Notes: generated from the letters alone by a model not told the origin. Shown: positions 1-8,479, counted from the stretch's first letter. The stretch is 40,554 nucleotides of DNA from CAYGAW01 sp964347945 (GCA_964347945.1 CAYGAW010000157.1:1-40554); one strand, 5' to 3'. Made by a program: numbers and translations.

Positions 1-172
1 TGCAGGCCGTCGGGATATGGTGCTGCCAACCAAGGAATTCGATGCCACCTGGAGCGACGGCCAGATTGAATCTGACCTCGACCATGTTCTTGCAACGGAG
101 AATATCAGTTTCAACGCTCTTGGTCAGCGCGACGGAGAACCGTTTTTCGTAAAGGTGGCGGGCTGGCAATAG
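1..172 (+). CDS. 3' end of an unidentified gene (partial)
   Basis: An open frame enters from the left edge (first full codon at base 2) and stops at TAG 170-172, giving about 56 residues. The end of the product contains SDLDHVLATENI followed by FFVKVAGWQ. The Ser-Asp-Leu-Asp-His segment and the closing Val-Ala-Gly-Trp are weakly reminiscent of the C-terminal strand of endonuclease/exonuclease/phosphatase-family enzymes, but the fragment is too short to assign. No terminator with a T-run follows; only an 8-bp inverted repeat (221-228 and 253-260) lies downstream. Confidence 0.5.
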   Translation, partial: AGRRDMVLPTKEFDATWSDGQIESDLDHVLATENISFNALGQRDGEPFFVKVAGWQ

Positions 173-876
173 CTTCAGGGACAAGCTAGGCTCGATTTCA
201 TCAGTAACGTTTCTGATCATTGCTCGCTCTACTGCGAGATACAGTGAGTCTCAGCGAGCAGCCGCACCCGCTGCCCAACCACTCGCTACACCCGACCCGC
301 GTTCGGCGCGGCCGAAATCAGCGGCGCTTTGCCTTTGTAGAGCGCCCTACAGCAGAGGGTTCGCTTCATGGGTTCGCGCGGGCGGGGAGGTGCATTCGTA
401 GGCCCGGACGGGCGTTCCCAGTAGAGTTGTGGGATTGCTGATTCTCCAAAGGAATTGAGGCAAAACTCTTTCGAGGCCTCAATGGTATCTCCACCCTGGC
501 TATCGCGTGCGCAAACCGCCGTGGTGGAATCAATGCAGGCATTCACACTGCGCACGAGTGATATGTCCGATACTGCTTGTGCTTCTCAAGTGGCCGACTA
601 TACGCTGTACGCTTGCCACCCTGGCGGGCTCCGGTACATTGGGTACCACCGTTCCCACTGGGCTTGACGGGCGAAGAAATGGGAACGCCGGCGGGCTAAG
701 GCTTGAGCGACGGGAAGTCAGGCTGCCAGTGGGCTTGGCGGCTGACACTTGCTTGGACTTTCAACAGATTGCTCTGAGTCCATTACCTCACGTGTAATAG
801 CGAGGATGGCTGTAGATCGCAAGCATCTGTGCCGCTGGTCGGAGGGGCACCAGACTGAGTGAACGGGAGGGATGGA
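173..876. other. 700-bp stretch without a convincing gene
   Basis: Short open frames occur on both strands here but none has a ribosome site, a recognisable motif or a plausible start. Two inverted repeats are visible: an 8-bp pair at 221-228/253-260, and ATTGAGGC/GCCTCAAT at 454-461/476-483 with a 14-nt loop. Neither is followed by a T-run. The frame around 507-797 has a short hydrophobic run but looks accidental. It may be a decayed gene, or simply a long spacer carrying the promoter of the next gene. Confidence 0.4.
769..798 (+). promoter_or_regulatory. Possible promoter for the gene at 877
   Basis: TTGCTC at 769-774 and TGTAAT at 793-798 are separated by 18 bp, about 80 bp before the start at 877. 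The match is only fair, so this is a tentative call. Confidence 0.3.
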
Positions 877-1809
877 ATGTCAACCTTTGAGTTTGAGCTG
901 GCGCACAGGTTTGGTCCTACTTATCACGCGAGCCGGAATGAACGGGATTACCTCGCTCAACTCGAACCTCAGCTGGAACCGAGCCTGGCCCTGGCTCATC
1001 CTCCTTGGAAACCTTACGTCTACTTCTGCGTTGTCGAGTTGGGAGCCAGCGAAGGCAATCGAGTCTACGAGATAAACTATCTCACCATCTGGGATTGGGA
1101 CAGCGGTACCGTAGGACGTTTCGGGGCTCATCAATGGGATACCGAGCGCGCGGCGCTATTGATTGCTGGCCCGGAGGACACCCAAGATCCTGAGGCATAC
1201 AAGGTGAGTCAAGCCTATTATGCGGCCCACGAAGGGGTCAAACTCGGGGGACTGCTGAGCTTCGACAACAGCCGCTATGTGAGATATCCTAGGGGGCGCG
1301 AGCGCGCCCCCGATGTGTGGTGGTCGAAGGGTAAGCACGCCAGCTTTCCAGACCGACAGGCGCTTGAGAGTTCAACTGCGCGTGACTCGTACGACGCACC
1401 CGGAGACGTGACGAGACCCGGCATACCGGGAGAGGCCACTAGGCCCGGAGAGTATTCCCTCGTGGATGCCGGAGCCTTGGAACAACCGTCGGCGGCGGCT
1501 CCCTGGATTGCGTACAACAAACGCTGGGGTCTGCACCGAGTATCTTCGGTGTACAGCAAACTGAAGGATCGTCTCTGGGATGCGGCCGGCAACACCTTGC
1601 GGGATATCCCAATAGTGACCGAAGACGAGATCAGGCTGGCGCAGTCGGTGTTGCGAGTGCGGGAGAGCGGTCAACTTGACGATGAAACCCTGCAACGGGC
1701 CGCTGATATCTTGCCCCCCCGCAGGGTATGGACAACACAGAAGATCACGCGGCCCGAGGCCAAGAGACTTGAGGCCGCCCACGATATTGACGTATCTCCC
1801 CTATTGTAG
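877..1809 (+). CDS. Unidentified protein with a Vps62/DUF946-like pattern
   Basis: The product is 310 residues. ATG 877 is chosen because GGGAGG (864-869) sits just upstream; an in-frame GTG at 859 would overlap that site. There is no signal peptide or membrane segment. The N-terminal half is rich in Trp, Tyr and His: a WDWDSG stretch, then HQWDTERAALLIAGPEDTQ, a YYAAHEG segment and WWSKGKHASFPD. The order Asp-Trp-Glu-like strand, His near a Tyr-Tyr, then Gly-Lys-His-Ala-Ser-Phe-Pro resembles the Vps62/DUF946 family and the fold of necrosis-inducing-like proteins, but this is recognition by eye only. Residues about 170-190 contain a repeated Thr-Arg-Pro-Gly. The stop overlaps the convergent gene at 1801 by 9 bp. 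The function is unknown. Confidence 0.6.
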   Translation: MSTFEFELAHRFGPTYHASRNERDYLAQLEPQLEPSLALAHPPWKPYVYFCVVELGASEGNRVYEINYLTIWDWDSGTVGRFGAHQWDTERAALLIAGPEDTQDPEAYKVSQAYYAAHEGVKLGGLLSFDNSRYVRYPRGRERAPDVWWSKGKHASFPDRQALESSTARDSYDAPGDVTRPGIPGEATRPGEYSLVDAGALEQPSAAAPWIAYNKRWGLHRVSSVYSKLKDRLWDAAGNTLRDIPIVTEDEIRLAQSVLRVRESGQLDDETLQRAADILPPRRVWTTQKITRPEAKRLEAAHDIDVSPLL

Positions 1810-2433
1810 ACAGGCGAGTTGCTTTGCCAGTTCATGCCTGGGGATCGCCCCCAGGCGCACGACAGACGGCGGAGTGCTGGTCAGGTCTATCACCGTTGAG
1901 GGGATGCCACCAGGACAGCGGCCTCCGTCAAGGATCAACTCTATCCGGCTTTCCAGATAGCCCATGACTTCACCAGCGGTCGTGGGGTCAGGACAGCCAC
2001 TCAGGTTGGCGCTGGTGACGGCCAGTACTCCTCCCGCGGCACGGATCAGCCCCAATGCGAAGGAGTGATCTGGCACACGAACCGCTATCGTTGCCCCTCC
2101 ACCGGTCACGATATCGGGCACCTCCGGCTTGCGGTGGAGAACCACAGTCAGTGCTCCAGGCCAGAATCTCTTCGCCAAGGCCCAGGCCGCCTCGGGGATA
2201 TGCTCAGCGATCATGTGCAAGTTCTCTGCCTTGTCAATGAGCAGGGGTATTGCCTTCGCCAGGGGTCTCCCCTTCACCTCGTAGATCTTCTCTACCGCCC
2301 CGGGCTGAAAGGCGTCGGCCCCCACACCGTAGACGGTATCGGTGGGGAAGGCCACCAGACCACCTGCTCCTAGCAACTGGCAGGCCTTGTCGATGGCATC
2401 AGGGTCCGTTGCTGCGATGACCTGGGTCTGCAT
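1801..2433 (-). CDS. tsaC: Threonylcarbamoyl-AMP synthase (YrdC/Sua5 family)
   Basis: The product is 210 residues, the size of the short YrdC/TsaC form without the extra Sua5 domain. It makes threonylcarbamoyl-AMP from threonine, bicarbonate and ATP for the t6A37 modification of ANN-decoding tRNAs. Visible family motifs are FPTDTVYGVGADAF near the N-terminus, the KGRP lysine/arginine motif, a basic nucleotide-binding region, the TSANLSG segment and a closing PSTVID. It is the third gene of the prfA-prmC-tsaC operon and begins 23 bp after the prmC stop. Co-location with prfA and prmC is common in bacteria. Its end overlaps the convergent gene at 877-1809 by 9 bp. Confidence 0.93.
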   Translation of the reverse strand: MQTQVIAATDPDAIDKACQLLGAGGLVAFPTDTVYGVGADAFQPGAVEKIYEVKGRPLAKAIPLLIDKAENLHMIAEHIPEAAWALAKRFWPGALTVVLHRKPEVPDIVTGGGATIAVRVPDHSFALGLIRAAGGVLAVTSANLSGCPDPTTAGEVMGYLESRIELILDGGRCPGGIPSTVIDLTSTPPSVVRLGAIPRHELAKQLACLQ

Positions 2434-2456
2434 GTATTACCCGCAGAGATGGTGCG

Positions 2457-3296
2457 CTAGGTGGCGATGATGGCTACCCGGTCTAGACCTGCCAGGTCCC
2501 TCACCAGCCCCACGGTGGCGTCGGGGAATTCCTCGCGCGCCAGCTCGTTCACGGCCGGAGCTTGAGTGGCACCGATCTCCAGACAGATGATCCCGTGGGG
2601 CTGCAACTTCGGCGGCGCCTGCGCCAGGAGACGCTTGACGTGTTCAAGACCATCCTCGCCGCCGTCTATAGCTCGCAAGGGTTCGTATTCGATGATGTCG
2701 GGAGGAAGGCCTTCCAGTTCCTCCTGTGACACGTAGGGCAGATTGGCGACAATGAGTTGCACAGGCTCAGGCAGGGGCTCAAGCAGGTCACCACGGAGGA
2801 GCCGCACTCTGTCCAGCACGCCGTGACGTTGGCAGTTGAGTTTGGCAACCGCCAAGGCGTCCGCGGAGGCGTCGATGGCGAAGATGTTTGTAGACCGCAA
2901 GTTCGCTGCGAGGGCTATGGCTATCGCCCCGCTGCCCACGCCGACTTCGGCCAAGCGCATGATGTCTTTCTGGCGAGCAATGCTCAAAGAGACCTCAACC
3001 AAAGTCTCTGTCTCAGGCCGGGGGATGAGCACACGCTGGTCAACATAGAGGTCCAGCCCGTAGAACTCCTTGCGTCCCGTGATGTAGGCCACCGGTTCAT
3101 GCTGCGAGCGCCGGCCCACGAGGGATCTGAAGGTCTCCTCCACTTCCGGATCGGGCTCGTCGTCCAATCGGGCGTACAGCTCACTCCGGGTCAGTCGTCC
3201 TAGTGTATGCGCCAACAGGATCTCGGCGTCCAGCTGAGGGGATTCGATCCCCTGCTCCTTCAGGACGGCAATGGCCCACTTCAGAAGTTCCCGCAT
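2457..3296 (-). CDS. prmC: Release factor glutamine N5-methyltransferase PrmC
   Basis: This SAM-dependent enzyme methylates the Gln of the GGQ motif of release factors. From ATG 3296 (MRELLKWA) the protein is 279 residues, matching the family. The frame stays open to 3464, but that extension runs into the end of prfA and is not family-like. Visible are the N-terminal helical domain, the RPETE segment (residues 93-97), the SAM loop GVGSGAIAI (119-127) and the substrate-gripping tetrapeptide at 185-188. Oddities: that tetrapeptide reads NLPY rather than the classical NPPY, and the SAM loop is Glu-Val-Gly-Val-Gly-Ser-Gly instead of the usual Asp-x-Gly-Thr-Gly-Ser-Gly. It follows prfA by about 100 bp and shares its promoter. 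Confidence 0.93.
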   Translation of the reverse strand: MRELLKWAIAVLKEQGIESPQLDAEILLAHTLGRLTRSELYARLDDEPDPEVEETFRSLVGRRSQHEPVAYITGRKEFYGLDLYVDQRVLIPRPETETLVEVSLSIARQKDIMRLAEVGVGSGAIAIALAANLRSTNIFAIDASADALAVAKLNCQRHGVLDRVRLLRGDLLEPLPEPVQLIVANLPYVSQEELEGLPPDIIEYEPLRAIDGGEDGLEHVKRLLAQAPPKLQPHGIICLEIGATQAPAVNELAREEFPDATVGLVRDLAGLDRVAIIAT

Positions 3297-3399
3297 GTCG
3301 GTTGACCGTCCAGCACCGTGGTAACGAGAAAGGCACCCGTCTGTTGTCACAAACGGCTGCCTACATTCTGACCTCTGCAAACCTCTTTTGGGCTCTCTC

Positions 3400-4467
3400 T
3401 CATCCCGGCTCTCGCAGCTTGGCTGCCTGGTCGGCGCTGGCCAACTCATAGATGAACTCGTCAAGATCGCCGTCCAGTATCTCCTCGAGGCGATAGCTGG
3501 TCAGGCCTATGCGATGGTCGGTTACTCGATTCTGGGGGAAGTTGTAGGTGCGGATCTTCTCGCTTCGCTCGCCGGTGCCCACCTGCGACTTTCGTTCAGC
3601 GTCGATTTCCGCCCATCGTTTGCTCTCTTCCTTGTCATAGAGCCGAGCACGAAGGATGGCCAGAGCCCGCTGCTTGTTCTGAAGTTGGGAACGTTCGTCT
3701 TGACAGGTGACTACCATGCCCGTGGGCAGGTGTGTGATGCGGACCGCCGAATCTGTGGTGTTGACGCTCTGACCACCGTGCCCCGTGGATCGGAAAACAT
3801 CTACCCTGATATCTTCAGGGGCCACTGTGACCTCGACCTCGTCCATTTCGGGAAGCACGGCCACCGTCGCAGCCGAGGTGTGGATGCGCCCGCTGGCCTC
3901 CGTGACGGGCACTCGCTGCACGCGATGGACACCGCTCTCGTATTTCAGGTGAGAGTAGGCGTCCTTGCCGCTGACCAAGAAGGCGACCTCCTTGAACCCT
4001 CCGATGCCTGTGCGATTGGAGGACATGATTTCGGTGGCCCAACCGTGATTCTCGGCATAGCGGCTGTACATCCGATAGAGGTCACCAGCGAAGAGAGCCG
4101 CTTCTTCGCCCCCTGTACCCGCCCTGATCTCCACGATGACGTTCTTCTTGTCTCTTGGATCCTTGGGCAAGAGGAGGATCCTAAGCCTGTCCTCCAACGA
4201 CCCAATCTGCTGTTCCAAGGACTCTATCTCTTCCTGCGTCAACTCGAGCATGTCATGACTGAGGTCCTCTTGCAGCATGGCGCGAGTCTCTTCTAGCTCT
4301 CGTTGAGAGTCCTTATAGCGCCGGAAAGTCTCAACTACCTCTTCTAGGTCAGCCCGTTCTTGGGCGTACTCCACTGCCCTGACATAATCCGTTGAGATGG
4401 CAGGATCGGCGAGCAGTCTATTCAGCTTCTCATACCGCTCTTCGACGGCTTTGAGTTTCTCCAGCAT
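3400..4467 (-). CDS. prfA: Peptide chain release factor 1
   Basis: RF1 reads UAA and UAG in the ribosomal A site and triggers peptide release. From ATG 4467 (MLEKLKAVEERYEKL) the protein is 355 residues, typical of RF1. The frame is open to 4743, but the predicted promoter at 4529-4557 lies inside that extension, which rules it out. The Pro-Val-Thr tripeptide at residues 187-189 is the RF1-type stop-codon discriminator. The universally conserved GGQ is at 231-233 and is the target of PrmC, encoded next in the operon. The N-terminal third is coiled-coil-like and Glu-rich. AGGAAG directly precedes the start. Confidence 0.96.
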   Translation of the reverse strand: MLEKLKAVEERYEKLNRLLADPAISTDYVRAVEYAQERADLEEVVETFRRYKDSQRELEETRAMLQEDLSHDMLELTQEEIESLEQQIGSLEDRLRILLLPKDPRDKKNVIVEIRAGTGGEEAALFAGDLYRMYSRYAENHGWATEIMSSNRTGIGGFKEVAFLVSGKDAYSHLKYESGVHRVQRVPVTEASGRIHTSAATVAVLPEMDEVEVTVAPEDIRVDVFRSTGHGGQSVNTTDSAVRITHLPTGMVVTCQDERSQLQNKQRALAILRARLYDKEESKRWAEIDAERKSQVGTGERSEKIRTYNFPQNRVTDHRIGLTSYRLEEILDGDLDEFIYELASADQAAKLREPG

Positions 4468-4503
4468 CTTCCTATCGCAGCCCCACGGCAGACTGATGAC
4501 ACA

Positions 4504-4522
4504 GCCCCTCGAACTGAGGGGC
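4504..4522 (-). promoter_or_regulatory. Hairpin at the 5' end of the prfA transcript
   Basis: GCCCCTC (4504-4510) and GAGGGGC (4516-4522) form a perfect 7-bp stem with a 5-nt loop. The predicted prfA start of transcription is near 4522, so the stem would form the extreme 5' end of that mRNA. No T-run follows in either direction. It may protect the 5' end of the message or may be an operator. Confidence 0.45.
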
Positions 4523-4528
4523 ATCATC

Positions 4529-4557
4529 ATTATACACGCTATTGATGGGCTTGGCAA
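4529..4557 (-). promoter_or_regulatory. Sigma-70-type promoter of prfA-prmC-tsaC
   Basis: On the minus strand TTGCCA (4557-4552) and a perfect TATAAT (4534-4529) are 17 bp apart. The leader to ATG 4467 is about 55 nt. It is only 4 bp away from the divergent gatB promoter. Confidence 0.75.
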
Positions 4558-4561
4558 GGGG

Positions 4562-4590
4562 TTGTCACAGAGCGCCGATGTCTGTATAAT
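4562..4590 (+). promoter_or_regulatory. Sigma-70-type promoter of gatB
   Basis: TTGTCA (4562-4567), a 17-bp spacer and a perfect TATAAT (4585-4590). The leader to ATG 4708 is about 110 nt. It likely drives gatB and perhaps the following two genes. Confidence 0.75.
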
Positions 4591-4707
4591 CTGCGAATGA
4601 CTTCTGAGGGACGCTGGGAGTTGCCAGGGTCCAATAGCCCCGATCACTGGGCAGCCGGTAGGAAGTCGCCTGTTGCGCCGTCTGCGGACGGGATGTGGTG
4701 AGAAGCT

Positions 4708-6162
4708 ATGGAGTACGAAGCCATCATCGGCATGGAGGTCCACGCCCAGCTCTCCACGAAGAGCAAGATGTTCTGTGGTTGCAGAGCGGAGATAGTCGAT
4801 CGCGCGCCCAATTCACTCGTGTGCCCGGTGTGCCTCGGGATGCCCGGGGTATTGCCTACCATCAACCGCAAGGCCATTGAGTACTCGTTCATGACCGCCT
4901 TGGCCCTCGAGTGTGAGGTCCGTGAGGGCAGGCTCTGGTTCGACCGTAAGAACTACTTCTACCCTGATTTGCCGAAGAGTTATCAGATATCCATGCATAG
5001 TTCAGTGGTGGGTCGAGATGGACACCTGCTGATCGAGCTGAATGGTACGCGGAAGGAGATTGGCATCGCGGATGTGCACGTGGAAGAAGATACGGCGCGA
5101 CTGTATCACCGTGACGACGGCGGTGACAGATATACCTTAGTGGATTTCAACCGCTCCGGTGTGCCCTTGATCGAAATAGTCAGTAGGCCAGACATGCGTT
5201 CGCCGGAGGAGGCGAAGAGATACCTGCAAGAGCTACGCAAACTCCTGCGTTACCTGGACGTCAGCACCGGCGACATGGAGGCAGGATCATTTCGCTGCGA
5301 GGCCAATATCTCTCTACGGCCGAAGGGTATTGAAACGCTGGGCAATCGCGTAGAGATCAAGAACATGAACACATTCCAGGCGGTGGAGCACGCCTTGAAA
5401 AGCGAGATAGAGCGGCAGGCCGCAATTCTCGAGGCGGGAGACAAGGTGGTTCAACAGACCGTGGGATGGCGGGAGGAACTGGGGAGGACCGAGCCACAAA
5501 GAGTGAAGGAGGAAGCCCACGACTACAGGTATTTCCCGGAGCCCGACTTGCCTCCCTTCGTGGTGACTCGGGGGTGGCTTGAGGAGTTGCACTCTCGCTT
5601 GCCAGAGTTGCCAGGTGCCAGGCGAGATCGCTTCATGAGCGAGTATGAGTTGCCTTTCTATGACGCGTATCTGCTAACTGAAGATCCGGCCTTGGCCGAC
5701 TATTTTGAGGAGTGCGCCCGGCTTTACCCGCGGGCGAAAGCACTCAGCAACTGGATGACCGGTGAGCTGTTCCGCTTGCTGAACGTGAGCGGCGAGGAGA
5801 TAGGGGCGGTCAAGGTCAAGCCAGGGCAGTTGGCGGAGCTGCTGACAATGATCGACGAAGGCAGAATAAACATCAGTACGGCCAAGACGGTCTTTGAGGA
5901 GATGTTCGGCACTGGACGGTCGGCCAAGGAGATCATCGCCGAGAGCGACCTGGTGCAAATAAGCGATGCGGAAGAACTCTCTGACATCGTGGCTCAGGTG
6001 TTGTCCGAGAACCCCGAGGCCATAGCGGACTACTTGGCAGGCAAGACTCAGGTCCTTCGCTTCCTCGTCGGGCAGGTGATGAAGGCCACTCGAGGCAAGG
6101 CCAACCCCCAGATGGTGCAAGGATTGCTGAAAGACAGGCTGAAAGCGACGGAGGGAGAATAG
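4708..6162 (+). CDS. gatB: Asp/Glu-tRNA(Asn/Gln) amidotransferase subunit B
   Basis: GatB is the kinase/tRNA-binding subunit of GatCAB. It activates misacylated Glu-tRNA(Gln) or Asp-tRNA(Asn) with ATP so that GatA-derived ammonia can amidate it. The protein is 484 residues, normal length, from ATG 4708 (MEYEAIIGMEVHAQL). The zinc-site cysteines are at 23, 25, 39 and 42 (FCGC then CPVCLGMPG). The catalytic core continues through YFYPDLPKSYQISM, the EEDTAR segment and DYRYFPEPDLPP. The C-terminal helical tail/YqeY-type domain is intact. gatA and gatC are not adjacent, so the complex is encoded at scattered loci. Confidence 0.96.
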   Translation: MEYEAIIGMEVHAQLSTKSKMFCGCRAEIVDRAPNSLVCPVCLGMPGVLPTINRKAIEYSFMTALALECEVREGRLWFDRKNYFYPDLPKSYQISMHSSVVGRDGHLLIELNGTRKEIGIADVHVEEDTARLYHRDDGGDRYTLVDFNRSGVPLIEIVSRPDMRSPEEAKRYLQELRKLLRYLDVSTGDMEAGSFRCEANISLRPKGIETLGNRVEIKNMNTFQAVEHALKSEIERQAAILEAGDKVVQQTVGWREELGRTEPQRVKEEAHDYRYFPEPDLPPFVVTRGWLEELHSRLPELPGARRDRFMSEYELPFYDAYLLTEDPALADYFEECARLYPRAKALSNWMTGELFRLLNVSGEEIGAVKVKPGQLAELLTMIDEGRINISTAKTVFEEMFGTGRSAKEIIAESDLVQISDAEELSDIVAQVLSENPEAIADYLAGKTQVLRFLVGQVMKATRGKANPQMVQGLLKDRLKATEGE

Positions 6163-6257
6163 GTCACTCCAATGGTCAGCAGTGGGCGCTGGTGAAGGTG
6201 ATGTTGCACCAGAGATGTGATGGACCTTGGCGGAGGAACGAGTTGCGGAGGCGGGAG

Positions 6258-7364
6258 ATGATTTCGGGCAGAAAAGCCCTGTTGGCAGGGGTGCTTCTCG
6301 TTGGGGTGTCAGCTACGGCGCTAGTCAATGGTGGTTGTTCTGTGATGCGACGTTCCAGTTCGGCTACTCCAACGCCAACGAAGACGCCTGTTCTTGAGGC
6401 GGCTGAGGCGCCCACTCCCACCAACACCGTAGTGACTTCCTCGCCCACGCCACAAAAATCCTATGATCACTGCCCGTTGACCGGCCTTGAGATGGCGAAC
6501 CCCTCCTTAGGCATGCGGCGTCCTTTGGACATCAAGATCGACAACTACCCTGGGAGCCGTCCGGCATCGGGCATTCACAAAGCGGATGTCGTGTTCGAAC
6601 ACCTTGCAGAGGGCGCCATTACGCGTTTCAGCGCCATCTTCCTGTGTCAGGATCACGAGCGGGTGGGGCCGGTGCGAAGTGCGAGACTGATAGATGTTGA
6701 GCACCTTGTGGACATGTTCGATGGTGTGCTGGTTCATTACGGAGCGGCGAATCAGGTCCTACCCATGATAAGGGCCGCCGGATTCCCTGACATGGATGGG
6801 TACTTCGGAGCAGGCGGGTTTTTCAATGCTGCCGGAAGGGTGAGCCCTTTCAACAAGTACTGTGACACTCAGGCCGTGTGGGCAGATGTGGAAGCGAACG
6901 GGTGGCAAGAGCCGGCCGACAGGCCTGGGTTCCCCTTCAGTGAGAGGATAGACTCGGATGTCCGGGTCAACCGGATAACGGTTGCTTATGCGCCTCAGAA
7001 CAAGGCACGTTGGGATTATGACTTCGACCGCGGGCTCTACGTCCGCTGGGAGGGAGATGAGGCTCACGTTGAGGAGTCCAGCGGCGAGCAGTTGACGGCA
7101 TCCAATGTGGTCGCCATTGCTGCTACGCACACCACCACGGACATCGATGAGGGCTACGGATCCTTCTCTGTCAGAATCGATCTCCTTGGCGAGGGCCCAG
7201 CGGTGGTCTTCCGGGACGGGTTAGCTGTGGAGGGGCGCTGGGTGCGCGGAAGTGACACGGAGATGATGAGGCTCCTGGACGGAACAGGGAACTCCATCCC
7301 CTTCCGGCCCGGCAACATCTGGATACAGGTGGTGCCGGAGATGGACATGGTGGAGACCAGTTAG
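6258..7364 (+). CDS. DUF3048 lipoprotein (YerB-like)
   Basis: The product is 368 residues from ATG 6258, which is preceded by GGAGG at 6247-6251. A GTG at 6192 in the same frame lacks such a site. The N-terminus is Arg/Lys, a hydrophobic run and then VNGGCS, a lipobox-like cleavage site (poor at -3). A Thr/Pro-rich linker of about 40 residues follows, then the DUF3048 domain: CPLTGLEM, RPLDIKIDNYPGSRP, a DVVFEHLAEGAITRF segment and RVGPVRSAR. The family is extracytoplasmic with unknown biochemistry; it occurs in Firmicutes as YerB and in Chloroflexota. It lies 95 bp after gatB and 8 bp before the TPR gene, suggesting co-transcription with the latter. Confidence 0.88.
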   Translation: MISGRKALLAGVLLVGVSATALVNGGCSVMRRSSSATPTPTKTPVLEAAEAPTPTNTVVTSSPTPQKSYDHCPLTGLEMANPSLGMRRPLDIKIDNYPGSRPASGIHKADVVFEHLAEGAITRFSAIFLCQDHERVGPVRSARLIDVEHLVDMFDGVLVHYGAANQVLPMIRAAGFPDMDGYFGAGGFFNAAGRVSPFNKYCDTQAVWADVEANGWQEPADRPGFPFSERIDSDVRVNRITVAYAPQNKARWDYDFDRGLYVRWEGDEAHVEESSGEQLTASNVVAIAATHTTTDIDEGYGSFSVRIDLLGEGPAVVFRDGLAVEGRWVRGSDTEMMRLLDGTGNSIPFRPGNIWIQVVPEMDMVETS

Positions 7365-7372
7365 GCGGATCG

Positions 7373-8479
7373 ATGTACATTCAGCCAGAGAAGAAAAGAG
7401 GTCGCTTCTTGGCTTGGATACTGTGCCTTCTCATCATCCTAGGAGGCTTGGCCATCTTTGCCATCGTGAGGAGGCCAGAGTTGGTGGGTCAGGAGCCGCC
7501 TCCAGAGCGAGTGGAAACGGCTGAGGAGCACATCGAGCAAGGAGATGCCCTCTTTAGTGTGGGGAAGATAGACGAGGCTATGTCCGAATACGAGAGAGCC
7601 ACCGAGCTAGATCCCGAGAACGCCATAGCTCACGCTCGCTGGGGGCGGTTGCTCGCCCTACGCAGGCGCTGTGTCGAGGCCGTGGAGAAGACCAGCAGGG
7701 CCGTGGACCTCGATCCTGAAAGTGCAGAAGTCCAGGCTCTACATGCCATGACTCTCGATTGGAATGGGCAGTACGATGAGGCAGTATCCGCAGCTCTGAG
7801 GGCCGTCGAACTGGACCCGGACCACGCCGAGGGTCACGCCTACTTGGCTGAGGTCTATGCCGACACGGAGCGCTGGAACGACGCGCTGGAGAGCGCCGAA
7901 ACCGCAGTGCGCCTCGACGGATCAAACTGGGTCACCCATTTCAATCTGGGCTATGTATATGAGACGATGGGGAATTACAGCGCGGCGGTGGCGGAATACG
8001 CGGAGGCGAGTCTCCTGCAGCCCAATTTCGGTTATGTGAACATCCGCCTGGCACGGGCGTATCGCGCACTGGGTCGCTACGAACTGGCTATCGCCCAACT
8101 TGAGTTGGCTCAAGACTTGGATCCTCACAATCCCGAGGTTTATGACACCTTCGGGCAGGTGTATCTGGATCGAGGGGAGTTCGAGAGGGCGGCGGACAGG
8201 TTCAGCAAGGCCGTGGAGGAAGATCCCGAGTATGCGAGAGCCCATGGACACCTGGGAGTGTGCTACTTCAGGCTGATGCGTTGGGAGGATGCGATCCCCA
8301 ACTTCCGGCGGGCCATCGAGCTGGGATCGCAGGCTCCGGAATACTACTATGCATTGGGCTGGTCGTATATCAATCTGTCGGAAGATTGTGAGGCGGCGAT
8401 ACCGTATTTCGAGATGGCGTTGGAGTTGGACATCTGGTCCCAGCCAGCGTGGGACGGCCTAGACTATTGTGAGGAGTGA
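7373..8479 (+). CDS. Membrane-anchored TPR protein
   Basis: The product is 368 residues. A basic N-terminus (EKKRGRF) is followed by one transmembrane helix at about residues 11-32, so the bulk is probably outside the membrane. From about residue 48 to the end there are roughly eight to nine 34-residue tetratricopeptide repeats with the usual pattern (A at position 8, Y/F-x-x-A, P near the end), for example ALFSVGKIDEAMSEYERA and AIPNFRRAIEL. TPR arrays are protein-protein scaffolds; the partner is not evident. It is directly downstream of the DUF3048 lipoprotein (8 bp), so the two envelope proteins may act together. Confidence 0.88.
   Translation: MYIQPEKKRGRFLAWILCLLIILGGLAIFAIVRRPELVGQEPPPERVETAEEHIEQGDALFSVGKIDEAMSEYERATELDPENAIAHARWGRLLALRRRCVEAVEKTSRAVDLDPESAEVQALHAMTLDWNGQYDEAVSAALRAVELDPDHAEGHAYLAEVYADTERWNDALESAETAVRLDGSNWVTHFNLGYVYETMGNYSAAVAEYAEASLLQPNFGYVNIRLARAYRALGRYELAIAQLELAQDLDPHNPEVYDTFGQVYLDRGEFERAADRFSKAVEEDPEYARAHGHLGVCYFRLMRWEDAIPNFRRAIELGSQAPEYYYALGWSYINLSEDCEAAIPYFEMALELDIWSQPAWDGLDYCEE

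Noticed and set aside
3297..3464. N-terminal extension of PrmC
   Set aside because: It overlaps the 3' end of prfA, lacks family similarity, and the family start at 3296 gives the normal length.
3388..4296. 302-residue frame antisense to prfA
   Set aside because: It overlaps a certain gene, has no ribosome site and no recognisable domain.
4468..4743. N-terminal extension of PrfA
   Set aside because: The predicted promoter (4529-4557) lies within it and RF1 begins at MLEKLKAVEERYEKL.
6473..8479. TPR repeats read as DNA repeats or a CRISPR-like array
   Set aside because: The periodicity is at the protein level (34 residues) with divergent codons; no identical DNA repeats or spacers exist.
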